From Evansella sp041820985 (GTDB lineage Bacteria; Bacillota; Bacilli; Bacillales; Salisediminibacteriaceae), in assembly GCF_041820985.1 (NCBI RefSeq), contig NZ_JBGUAU010000025.1:1-64000 (forward strand): a DNA stretch of 64,000 nt, given 5' to 3'. Positions 24,931 to 32,531 of the stretch are shown here, piece after piece. Positions within the stretch are counted from its first letter, which is position 1, and each line of letters begins with the position of its first letter. The notes under the pieces were generated by a model. The model was not told the origin of the DNA. It saw nothing but the letters and a program-made list of their open reading frames with translations, and ran no database searches. Made by a program: the position numbers and the translations under genes.

Positions 24931-25165
24931 AAATTTAAGAAATGAATCGCCTGCGGTGTTGGTGAACTTCGAGTTTAAGTCGAACCGAACACCAATTCAC
25001 TCGGGAGCTTTATATAAGAGTATGTACATCATGCCTTTATGTAAGGAAGATGAAAATACTTTTGCGAGCACCCACCTGCTTTTAGGCGGGTTCGTGAAAT
25101 CTGGAAGATAACCGCATCTGCGGGCAAACATGTTAGACACCTTAGTGAGAGGTGTCTATTCTTAT
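24931..25165 (+). ncRNA. ssrS: 6S RNA (SsrS-like)
   Basis: The transcript is non-coding, about 190-230 nt, with its own promoter and terminator. The ends pair through TGCGGT (near 24953) and ACCGCA. The 5' domain GGTGTTGG...CCGAACACC encloses a TTCGA/TCGAA stem, the 3' domain has GAGCACCCACCTG and AGGCGGGTTC. The strand complementary to the 5' domain would start GUUCGGUU, resembling the product RNA start GUUCGGU of B. subtilis 6S-1. 6S RNA traps housekeeping RNA polymerase in stationary phase. Identification rests on these features and not on a covariance search. Confidence 0.75.
25134..25165 (+). terminator. Terminator of the 6S RNA gene
   Basis: TAGACACCT and AGGTGTCTA form a perfect 9-bp stem followed by a short T-rich tail. 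The pbpA ribosome site follows 10 nt later. Confidence 0.75.
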
Positions 25166-25180
25166 GAAAGGAACAGTGCG

Positions 25181-27256
25181 ATGTCTGAAAAAAAAATGAA
25201 ACGTAATCATTTACCCATCCGTCTAAACATATTGTTTTTTCTTGTGTTTTTACTTTTTTCTGCATTAATTTTACGTCTAGGGATTGTTCAAATAGTCCAA
25301 GGAGAAGAGTTTCAAGAACAGTTAGATCGAACAATAAACTTTAGTATTCCAATTGAAGCGCCAAGAGGACTTATGTATGATCGATTTGGGAATATACTAG
25401 TAGATAATGAACTTTTATTTACTGTAACTTATACGAATAGAAATACTCCTCAAAATGAGATGATAGAAACTGCTGAAAAATTAAATAAGTATATTACAAT
25501 TGAAGAGCCTAGGTATAGTGTAGATCGTGATCGAAAAGAATATTGGGGCATAATGAATAGTGAAGATTTTGTTGCGAAGCTAACTTTAGAAGAAGCGAAT
25601 GAATTAGAATTGAATGATCGTGATGTTCACCAAAAACGTATTGATAGAATAACTGAGAGAGAATTAAAAGAATTTTTTACACAAGAAGTAGAAGAAGTGT
25701 TTCTATTGTGGAGAGAATTTAATCTTGGTTACAATAACTTGCCACATAAGGTGAAGGTTGGAATAACATACGAAGAAGCAGCACAGATAATGGAAAATCT
25801 GGAGAACTTACCTGGTGTTGAGATTATAGATGATTCAAAACGTGTGTATGTATATGATGAAACGTTAAGAAATGTGTTCGGAAGTGTAGGGTCGATACCT
25901 CGAGACGATATCGATCACTTCTTAGCAAATGGATATGAAAGAAATGAAGAAGTAGGTACCAGTTATATAGAAAGACAGTATGAAGCTGTTCTAACGGGTA
26001 GAAAAGGTCGACAAGAAAACGCGGTGGATAGTAGAGGGAACTTGTTAAGAAACCCCGAAATTCATGAAGGTAGTCGCGGGAATGATCTTGTACTTACATT
26101 TGATATGGAACTACAACAGCGCATAGAGCAAATAGTCAAAGAAGAGGTAAGTAAAGTTGAATCTAGATACATTGCAGACCCAAACGCTTATGTTGTTATG
26201 ATGGAACCACACACTGGAGAGGTTTTATCATTAGTAGGTTACCTAGATCAGGAGAATCGACAAACGAAAAATGATTTCGAGGGCACATTTACAAAAGCAT
26301 TCGAACCAGGGTCAACGATTAAAGGTGCAACTGTTTTAGCCGGTCTTGATACAGGCGTAGTAACAGCTAATACAAGGATTTTTGATAGACCTATTACCAA
26401 TATACCTAATACACCTATGATTCGTTCCCATCGACCTTTAGGTTATGTAGATGCATTATCTGCTTTAGAGCAATCTTCGAATATTTATATGGTAGAAGTG
26501 GCTATGCGGTTAATAAATTACATTCCAGGTGTCTCAGGTAGAAATTGGGGCAACTTTCAAGCTGGTTACGAAACTTTACGCTCCTATTACCATCAATTTG
26601 GACTAGGAGTAAATACAGGCATTGATCTTCCAAATGAATCGAGTGGTCTTGGTGGTGAATCGTCTGTTGCAGGGCTTCTTTTGATGTTATCTTATGGACA
26701 ATATGATACGTATACACCACTTCAATTGGCACAGTATGTTTCGACGATAGCCAACGATGGTTATCGTATTGCTCCTCGTGTAGTGAAAGAAATAAGAGAA
26801 CCGTTACCGGATAAACGTGAACTAGGTCCTATATCTCAGCAAATGGTGCCGGAAATTTTAAATAAGGTAGACGTTGATGAAAGTCATATGAATACAATAC
26901 GTAATGGTTTTCATAGAGTTGTTTACGGAAATCGTGGCACTGGTAGAGCTTTGCAAGCATCTTATAATCCCGCTGGAAAAACGGGAACTGCGCAGGTTAG
27001 AGTTAATCGACGAGATGCTCACAATCAAACGTTTGTAGGTTATGCTCCTTATGATAACCCAGAAGTGGCTTTTTCCGTAGTCGTTCACGGTATGCATGTA
27101 GATGAGGGGGGAGTCTCACTGGCTATCTCTAAAAGAGTTCTGGATGCTTACTTTGAATTGAAAGAAAAACGTCGTGGTCCATTAAAACCTGGCGAGGAAT
27201 ACATGGAGATTACTATAGATGATGAAGAGGAGGAAGAAGAGGATACAAACGAATAA
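25181..27256 (+). CDS. pbpA: Class B penicillin-binding protein PbpA (PBP2 type)
   Basis: The 691-aa peptidoglycan transpeptidase has a short cytoplasmic tail, one membrane anchor (about residues 13-35), a dimerisation domain starting RTINFSIPIEAPRGLMYDRFGN, and a transpeptidase domain with SxxK in PGSTIKGAT, SxN in EQSSNIYM and KTG in AGKTGTAQ. The C-terminus is acidic (a run of Asp/Glu). It corresponds to B. subtilis YqgF/PbpA, which helps rod-shape elongation. AAAGGAACAG precedes the ATG. Confidence 0.93.
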   Translation: MSEKKMKRNHLPIRLNILFFLVFLLFSALILRLGIVQIVQGEEFQEQLDRTINFSIPIEAPRGLMYDRFGNILVDNELLFTVTYTNRNTPQNEMIETAEKLNKYITIEEPRYSVDRDRKEYWGIMNSEDFVAKLTLEEANELELNDRDVHQKRIDRITERELKEFFTQEVEEVFLLWREFNLGYNNLPHKVKVGITYEEAAQIMENLENLPGVEIIDDSKRVYVYDETLRNVFGSVGSIPRDDIDHFLANGYERNEEVGTSYIERQYEAVLTGRKGRQENAVDSRGNLLRNPEIHEGSRGNDLVLTFDMELQQRIEQIVKEEVSKVESRYIADPNAYVVMMEPHTGEVLSLVGYLDQENRQTKNDFEGTFTKAFEPGSTIKGATVLAGLDTGVVTANTRIFDRPITNIPNTPMIRSHRPLGYVDALSALEQSSNIYMVEVAMRLINYIPGVSGRNWGNFQAGYETLRSYYHQFGLGVNTGIDLPNESSGLGGESSVAGLLLMLSYGQYDTYTPLQLAQYVSTIANDGYRIAPRVVKEIREPLPDKRELGPISQQMVPEILNKVDVDESHMNTIRNGFHRVVYGNRGTGRALQASYNPAGKTGTAQVRVNRRDAHNQTFVGYAPYDNPEVAFSVVVHGMHVDEGGVSLAISKRVLDAYFELKEKRRGPLKPGEEYMEITIDDEEEEEEDTNE

Positions 27257-27263
27257 AGGTACA

Positions 27264-27296
27264 AAAATCCCGTAGAAGGTTCTACGGGATTTATTC
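27264..27296 (+). terminator. Terminator after pbpA
   Basis: AAATCCCGTAGAA and TTCTACGGGATTT form a near-perfect stem. T-rich flanks on both sides mean it may also serve the converging gene. Confidence 0.88.
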
Positions 27297-27317
27297 TTAT
27301 CTATACCGTTTTATAAG

Positions 27318-27857
27318 TTAGTTAGGGGCTGCTATGACAGAGATAACTTCATCATGACTCATATTACTTGTTAGGTTGTATTCACCCATTCTTAGTCTAC
27401 GGTCTATTCCTAGTTCTAAAATATACCTTTCAAACTCACGAGCATCTTCTATTATTTGTAGTCTTTCCAGCTGTTCAGCGATGTCTCTAGTAGTCATTCC
27501 CTCACTTACTATCAATACGCCTTCAATGGTAAACTCTTCTTTTGCTACTTCTGTATCTTGTTGCTCTACTGTATTAGATTCTTCCGTGAAGTCTTTCTCT
27601 ACTGTAGATTCTACTTCTTCCTCTTGTTGCATAGTAATGCTTTGCAATTCTTCCTGTAGTTCAGCAAGTTCCGTTTGTATGTTATGATACTCATCTGCGG
27701 AAAGAACAATGAATTGATCTTCTTCTAAGTACGTAATTGCTTGTTCAGGTGTAATTTCTCCATTATTACTATTCCCCATATAAAACGTTGCAGCAAAAGT
27801 GGAGGTGGCAATGAAAATTCCCACTGCTGTACCACGTAATTGATGTTTTATTGACAC
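27318..27857 (-). CDS. Membrane-anchored protein with a MltG-like C-terminal segment
   Basis: The 179-aa protein has a hydrophobic N-terminal segment (residues 8-27), a long glutamate/glutamine-rich helical linker (residues 50-105), and a C-terminal region EGMTTRDIAEQLERLQIIEDAREFERYI to LRMGEYNLTSNMSHDEVISVI. The latter resembles the substrate-binding LysM-like subdomain of endolytic transglycosylase MltG, but the catalytic domain is absent. The start is a GTG after AAGGAAGG. It is probably co-transcribed with the gene upstream (27876-28220). By position it may correspond to B. subtilis yqzC; this is unconfirmed. Confidence 0.68.
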   Translation of the reverse strand: MSIKHQLRGTAVGIFIATSTFAATFYMGNSNNGEITPEQAITYLEEDQFIVLSADEYHNIQTELAELQEELQSITMQQEEEVESTVEKDFTEESNTVEQQDTEVAKEEFTIEGVLIVSEGMTTRDIAEQLERLQIIEDAREFERYILELGIDRRLRMGEYNLTSNMSHDEVISVIAAPN

Positions 27858-27875
27858 AATATATTCCTGCCTTCC

Positions 27876-28220
27876 TTATACTTTTTGTGAAAGTAGTTCA
27901 TCAATTTCCACTTCACTATAATTCGTTAATGCTGCGATATCTTGGATTGTATTTCCTTCCTCGTACATAGCCAAAACATCGTCTCTTGTTAATTTGGTCC
28001 CATGACTTAACGACATATTTTCTAAAGAGTTAGTTGAATTAACCATTAATTCTTCCTCTAGTAAGGATACTTTTTTCTTTATTTGATACATCTCCTGCAT
28101 AAGTTGAATAGACAAGTTTTCCATCTGTTTTTCAACTTCTTTTCCTCGATCCTTTTGGAAGATGGACAAAACAAAAAGTAAAATGGACAGTATTAATAAT
28201 CCAATTATTGTTGATTGCAT
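27876..28220 (-). CDS. Small membrane-anchored coiled-coil protein
   Basis: This 114-aa protein has one N-terminal membrane segment (about residues 4-20), a coiled-coil region (VEKQMENLSIQLMQEMYQ then KKVSLLEEEL) and a C-terminal helix-turn-helix-like end, TRDDVLAMYEEGNTIQDIAAL then EVEIDELL. CGGAGGAAAATAGT precedes the ATG. It forms a two-gene unit with the MltG-like gene. By length and context it could be the YqzD counterpart; I am not certain. Confidence 0.62.
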   Translation of the reverse strand: MQSTIIGLLILSILLFVLSIFQKDRGKEVEKQMENLSIQLMQEMYQIKKKVSLLEEELMVNSTNSLENMSLSHGTKLTRDDVLAMYEEGNTIQDIAALTNYSEVEIDELLSQKV

Positions 28221-28603
28221 ACTATTTTCCTCCGTTTAAAGTTTCATAAAAAAGTACAACTACTTAGTTATATCATAAAAGAAAATATCTAACTAGATGT
28301 CTTAGGACCTGTTTGTCGTAAAAAGGCGCTATATAAAGGATGCAATTAGAAAAATAACAAAAATTACCTAGAATATTGTAGAAAAAAACAACTGGTCAAT
28401 ATTAATACACATTTTTTTTATTTTTTTATAAAAACTTTCCTAACAATAGCAGAATGTTGGACAAGTATGACAGATACTGACAAAAATACCTTCTTGTTGG
28501 AGTGGCTGTCTCTAGGTAAGATAAATATATAAATAAAAACATTACAACGATCGATATTCAAAAATAAGAAGGAGACAAGTTTTAAATACGAGGAGGGATT
28601 GTA
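28221..28603. other. Intergenic region between diverging genes
   Basis: This 383-bp AT-rich region holds the promoters of two diverging units. TTGTTG at about 28493, 17 bp, TAAGAT is a possible promoter for the gene at 28604. No RNA motif, repeat or further ORF was recognised. Confidence 0.4.
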
Positions 28604-29200
28604 TTGTCTGTATTACCAAAATTATCCGTTGAGTATAAAAAAAAATATGCTTTAAAATCAAGTAATGTGATGATAGATGTTCTTAATCCTTTTGACTTTC
28701 ATCATTATAGAGAAGGAGAAAATAATAACATTAGCTGGAAATGGATACAGTTACCGATGAAAGTAGAAGGTAAAAAGCTAAATAAACTAGTCTTTCATAA
28801 TAAAAAAGATGAATCAGTGAGTATTTCTCTACTAATAAATTATGATCTTACTAGTAATAGTGAAAAACCAGTTGTTTATTATTCCCCTTCGAAGGAAGCT
28901 TTAATAATATTCGATGGCAAAGGGTACCGCTTGTATGGGGGAGTAACAGAGTATAGTTCCAATTTTATATGTTGCACAGATAAGGTTGATCTTCAAAAAT
29001 GGCTTGATGGTATTCCATTGCAATTTCAACCATTAATAAAAGAGAGTAATGGATGGGCAATAGAGCTTGAATTAAATATTAATCCGTCTTCGTCTAGTTA
29101 TATATATGAATGGGAATTTCAAAGTTCTAATCTACAAGAGTTAGAGGAGTTACATTCTCAATATCGTGACTTATTATTGAACCAAAGATTATCTAATTAA
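28604..29200 (+). CDS. Uncharacterised 198-aa protein
   Basis: I do not recognise this protein. It has no signal peptide or membrane segment and alternates beta-strand-like stretches (KLNKLVFHNKKDESVSISLL, VVYYSPSKEALIIFDGKGYRLYG) with a C-terminal helix (LQELEELHSQYRDLL), suggesting a compact cytoplasmic beta-sandwich. The start is a TTG with GAGGAGGGA upstream. Codon use resembles its neighbours. It sits alone between yqzD-like and rpmG genes, with the promoter region to its left. Confidence 0.6.
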   Translation: MSVLPKLSVEYKKKYALKSSNVMIDVLNPFDFHHYREGENNNISWKWIQLPMKVEGKKLNKLVFHNKKDESVSISLLINYDLTSNSEKPVVYYSPSKEALIIFDGKGYRLYGGVTEYSSNFICCTDKVDLQKWLDGIPLQFQPLIKESNGWAIELELNINPSSSSYIYEWEFQSSNLQELEELHSQYRDLLLNQRLSN

Positions 29201-29290
29201 TAATCGGAATTTTCTTTCTCTTGATTCTAGCCTCATTTTTTGCTATTATTTTAAGGTATGAGTTAGTTTAGAGATTTGGAGGGAGAAAAT

Positions 29291-29440
29291 ATGCGTGTAC
29301 AAGTAACGTTAGCTTGCACAGAAACAGGCGATCGCAACTATATTACGACTAAAAATAAACGTCAAAACCCTGACCGACTTGAGCTTAAAAAATATAGCCC
29401 AAGATTAGGACGTCATACGTTGCACCGTGAAACAAAGTAA
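29291..29440 (+). CDS. rpmG: Ribosomal protein bL33, zinc-free (C-minus) form
   Basis: This 49-aa protein begins MRVQVTLACTETGDRNY, continues TTKNKRQNPDRLELKKYSPR and ends LHRETK, the bL33 pattern. Zinc-binding bL33 has two C-x2-C pairs; here C-x2-C has become C-x2-T and the second pair has become SPRLG, so only one Cys remains and zinc cannot be held. The gene sits at the B. subtilis rpmGA position, where the zinc-binding form is expected. GGAGGGAG precedes the ATG. No Zur box was seen upstream, so it may be constitutive. Confidence 0.93.
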   Translation: MRVQVTLACTETGDRNYITTKNKRQNPDRLELKKYSPRLGRHTLHRETK

Positions 29441-29448
29441 TAACAACG

Positions 29449-29488
29449 AGAGTAACAAAAAACTTTAATAGTTTTTGTTACTCTTTTT
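29449..29488 (+). terminator. Terminator of rpmG
   Basis: GAGTAACAAAAAACT and AGTTTTTGTTACTC form a long stem followed by T5CT6. Confidence 0.9.
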
Positions 29489-29510
29489 CTTTTTTAAAAG
29501 AAAGTATAAC

Positions 29511-29650
29511 ATTTTTGGACTTAGAAAGTTGTCTAGCTCCAGGCGCCAGGACCTCGTGTCAAATAACCTGGCCGATTAAAAAGTAAAAAGCACTTTTTAT
29601 CGTCCAGAACATTTGCATTTCGGTCCTGAGAGGGCGCCTTGCGCTTTTTT
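29511..29650 (+). repeat. Hairpin intergenic repeat, short form (copy 2)
   Basis: Nearly identical to 5061-5200 over 140 bp, including the outer GGCGCC arms, the inner GATTAAAAAGT hairpin and the closing GCGC plus T-run. It is the only copy between two genes on the same strand (rpmG and yqgN). Confidence 0.9.
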
Positions 29651-29676
29651 TATTACATATTATAGGGTGATACAAA

Positions 29677-30237
29677 TTGAATAAAAAACATTTAAGGGAA
29701 AAAGTAAAAAAGAAATTAGAGTGTATATCGTTGGCTGAAAAAAAAGAAAGAGATAATGTTATTCAACAAAGGTTATTTTCGTTACCTGCTTGGCAGGCTG
29801 CAAAAGTCGTTGGTGTAACAATTTCTATGGAACATGAAATAGATACATATACTATTATTAACCACGCTTGGGAGGAAGGTAAAACTGTTGTTGTACCTAA
29901 ATGTATTCCTAAGGAGCGTAAACTCCTTTTTTATCGGATCACATCCTTTCATCAGTTGGAGGAAAGTTATTATGGTTTAAAAGAACCGATCCCTAATAAA
30001 ACAGAAAAATATCATCCGGAGGATATGGACTTACTACTAGTTCCTGGCATAGTATTTGATAGAAGGGGGTATAGAATAGGGCATGGTGGAGGATATTATG
30101 ATAGGTTTTTACACGGTAAGAGTATGAAAACCTGTTCGTTATGCTACGATTTTCAGTTCGTAGAGGTTGTTCCTAATGAGAATCATGATATACCTGTGCA
30201 AATTATTATTAAAGATACTGATCTGATGATACTATGA
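29677..30237 (+). CDS. yqgN: 5-formyltetrahydrofolate cyclo-ligase (YqgN)
   Basis: The 186-aa enzyme uses ATP to convert 5-formyl-THF to 5,10-methenyl-THF, rescuing a dead-end folate. Family motifs are the N-terminal KKHLREKVKKKLE region, VPKCIPKERKLLFYR, and the ligand-binding LLLVPGIVFDRRGYRIGHGGGYYDRFL. Start TTG after GGGTGATACAAA. The order rpmG-yqgN matches B. subtilis. Confidence 0.93.
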   Translation: MNKKHLREKVKKKLECISLAEKKERDNVIQQRLFSLPAWQAAKVVGVTISMEHEIDTYTIINHAWEEGKTVVVPKCIPKERKLLFYRITSFHQLEESYYGLKEPIPNKTEKYHPEDMDLLLVPGIVFDRRGYRIGHGGGYYDRFLHGKSMKTCSLCYDFQFVEVVPNENHDIPVQIIIKDTDLMIL

Positions 30238-30348
30238 TAGTAATTATTTATTTGGGAATATTACAGCTTAGATGGATCCAAACACACTTTTGTTCCTCCT
30301 GTTAATATAAGTCTTAAAATATCGGTTAAAGAAAGGTGAAATGCAATT

Positions 30349-31305
30349 ATGGTATATGGAAGCAAAACGACGCGTGTCGTGATCATTGGTACAGGCTTTG
30401 TGGGATCAAGTTATGCATTTTCATTAATAAATCAGAATGTAGCAGATGAAATGGTATTACTAGACTTGAGTAAGGAAAAAGCAGAAGGGGATGCGATGGA
30501 CTTAAATCACGGACTCCCTTTTGGTTCACCTATGAAGATTTGGGCAGGCGATTATTCCGATTGTAAAGATGCTGATCTTGTTGTAATTACAGCTGGTGCT
30601 AATCAAAAACCTGGTGAAACTAGATTAGATTTAATTGAGAAGAATGTGAATATTTTTAAAGGCATTGTAGGCTCTGTGATGGAAAATGAATTTAAAGGGA
30701 TATTTATTGTAGCTACAAATCCTGTGGATATTTTATCTTATGCAACTTGGAAATTTTCAGGATTACCAATGGAACGAGTTATAGGGTCTGGTACGATTCT
30801 TGATACAGCTCGGTTTCGGTTTTTACTGAGTCAATATTTTGATTTGGATGTACGTAACATTCACGGGTATATTATGGGTGAACATGGAGATACAGAACTA
30901 CCTGTTTGGAGCCAAACAAGAATTGGTTCCGAGCTTATTGATCGTTATATTGAGCATAATAAGCCTGATACAAAAAAAGAAGATTTGGATGAGATCTTTA
31001 TTAATGTACGTGATGCAGCTTACCATATTATTGAGCGTAAAGGTGCAACACACTATGCAATTGCAATGGGATTAAAACGATTAACAAGAGCAATTTTACG
31101 AAATGAACATTCCATATTAACTGTTTCTACACTGCTTAAGGGAGAATTTGGGTTAGATGACCTTTATATAGGTGTACCTGCAATTGTTAGTCAAAATGGT
31201 ATTGAACGAGTAATGGAGATTGATTTAAACGAAGAAGAAATGAAACAACTACATCATTCTGCAAAAGTATTAAAAGAGGCAATGGCTCCTGTTTTTAAGC
31301 CTTAG
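30349..31305 (+). CDS. ldh: L-lactate dehydrogenase
   Basis: The 318-aa NAD-dependent enzyme reduces pyruvate to L-lactate. The nucleotide-binding motif is VVIIGTGFVGSSYAF; the substrate loop GANQKPGETRLDL has Gln (lactate rather than malate specificity) and the catalytic Arg; the catalytic His is in IMGEHGDTELPVW. AAAGGTGA precedes the ATG. In B. subtilis ldh is elsewhere, so this gene is an insertion in the yqg order. No Rex operator was recognised in the 110-bp upstream gap. Confidence 0.95.
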   Translation: MVYGSKTTRVVIIGTGFVGSSYAFSLINQNVADEMVLLDLSKEKAEGDAMDLNHGLPFGSPMKIWAGDYSDCKDADLVVITAGANQKPGETRLDLIEKNVNIFKGIVGSVMENEFKGIFIVATNPVDILSYATWKFSGLPMERVIGSGTILDTARFRFLLSQYFDLDVRNIHGYIMGEHGDTELPVWSQTRIGSELIDRYIEHNKPDTKKEDLDEIFINVRDAAYHIIERKGATHYAIAMGLKRLTRAILRNEHSILTVSTLLKGEFGLDDLYIGVPAIVSQNGIERVMEIDLNEEEMKQLHHSAKVLKEAMAPVFKP

Positions 31306-31514
31306 TAGAAGGCATCAACATTCTAACTGAAGTCTAGCTAATGTCAAATAGTGTTAATGGAACTTTTTCTACACAAGGATAATATTTGATTTTTGATCCA
31401 CCCTAATAACAGGAAGGCATTGAAAAAGATAAAGGAACTTTTTCAATTAGAGGGTACTCATACAAAGATAAAAGCGAATTTTTGAGTGTCTTCAAGACGA
31501 TAGGAGGGATTCAC

Positions 31515-31691
31515 ATGCAACGAATATTATTCTTGCTTGGTATATTTTTTGGAGTTAGAAGTATCTTACGTAATAGATACCGCATTATCAATGCATTTTT
31601 ATCAAAAAGATGGTTACGCCGTCTTTCAGTAGCATTAGTTATGCGCATCCCTGCAGTTCGAGAGAAAATGATGTATCAAATGCTACGTTAA
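31515..31691 (+). CDS. Small membrane-associated protein
   Basis: A 58-aa protein with one hydrophobic segment (MQRILFLLGIFFGVRSIL) and a basic C-terminal half (SKRWLRRLSVALVMRIPAV). It may correspond to the small YqgO protein that lies before rhomboid gene yqgP in B. subtilis; that identity is by position only. GGAGGG precedes the ATG; a perfect terminator follows. Confidence 0.65.
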   Translation: MQRILFLLGIFFGVRSILRNRYRIINAFLSKRWLRRLSVALVMRIPAVREKMMYQMLR

Positions 31692-31722
31692 TCCCGAGAA
31701 ATTTTCGGGATTTTTTTATTCA
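31688..31722 (+). terminator. Terminator after the small membrane gene
   Basis: AATCCCGA and TCGGGATT stem with T7. Confidence 0.88.
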
Positions 31723-31753
31723 TAGTAACTTCGCATAAATGGGGGTGAGATAC

Positions 31754-32488
31754 TTGAAATGGGAAGGAATATGTTTTGATTTAGATAATACATTGTTTAG
31801 TCATGAGCAGGCGTTTAAACGTGCAATAGAGGCTTGTTATGATTTATACTTGTGTAAAGAATGGAGCGTGAAATCTAACGTTTCTTTTGAATATTTTTTT
31901 TCTGTATTCAAACGTAATTGTGATAAATATTGGGGGTTGTATGAAAATAAGAAGTTGTCGAAAGAGGAATATAGAACGATACGGTTTAATGAAACGATGA
32001 AAAAGTTACATTTACCATGTGAAGATGGTGCTGCTTCTATGTTTCATTCTTATTATGATAAATCCATAGATAATTTTAGTGAGCCATTCCCTAGTTTATT
32101 TCCTTTGCTTGATCTGCTAAAAAAGTTGAAACGGAACATAGCAGTCTTAACAAATGGGAAAAGTACTATTCAAAAAAATAAAATAAACCATTTAGGTGTG
32201 ATTCCATGGATTCAGAGAGAAAATATTTTTATTTCAGAAGACATAGGTTTTGCAAAACCGCAGGTAGAAATATTTAAGTATGCCGAGGAAAGATTAAACA
32301 TAAAAGCTGCTGAACTACTGTATATAGGTGATTCATGGCTGCATGATGTAGTTGGACCGATGGAAGCTGGATGGGATTCCATTTTCTTAAATACAAGAAA
32401 AGAAGAGCGAAAGACAAATCATCAACCTGTTAAGGAATTTCATACATTAGAAGAAGTTCGGTTATTTTTTGCAAACTTTGATAAATAG
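31754..32488 (+). CDS. HAD-superfamily hydrolase
   Basis: This 244-aa HAD phosphatase has motif I CFDLDNTLFSH, motif II VLTNGKS, motif III Lys in GFAKPQVEIF and motif IV YIGDSWLHDV, with an alpha-helical C1-type cap between motifs I and II. Phosphate-ester substrate unknown (the YjjG/YsaA-like type acts on nucleotides or sugar phosphates). Start chosen is TTG 31754 with GGGGGTGAG upstream; ATG 31739 lies too close to that ribosome site. Confidence 0.82.
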   Translation: MKWEGICFDLDNTLFSHEQAFKRAIEACYDLYLCKEWSVKSNVSFEYFFSVFKRNCDKYWGLYENKKLSKEEYRTIRFNETMKKLHLPCEDGAASMFHSYYDKSIDNFSEPFPSLFPLLDLLKKLKRNIAVLTNGKSTIQKNKINHLGVIPWIQRENIFISEDIGFAKPQVEIFKYAEERLNIKAAELLYIGDSWLHDVVGPMEAGWDSIFLNTRKEERKTNHQPVKEFHTLEEVRLFFANFDK

Positions 32489-32531
32489 AGTGGGATTTTT
32501 ACTCGGTTAAGAGGAATTGGAGGGTTGCTCC

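Noticed and set aside
24931..25165. T-box or metabolite riboswitch ahead of pbpA
   Set aside because: No T-box AGGGTGG motif or known metabolite aptamer consensus; the long imperfect hairpin with its own terminator fits 6S RNA better.
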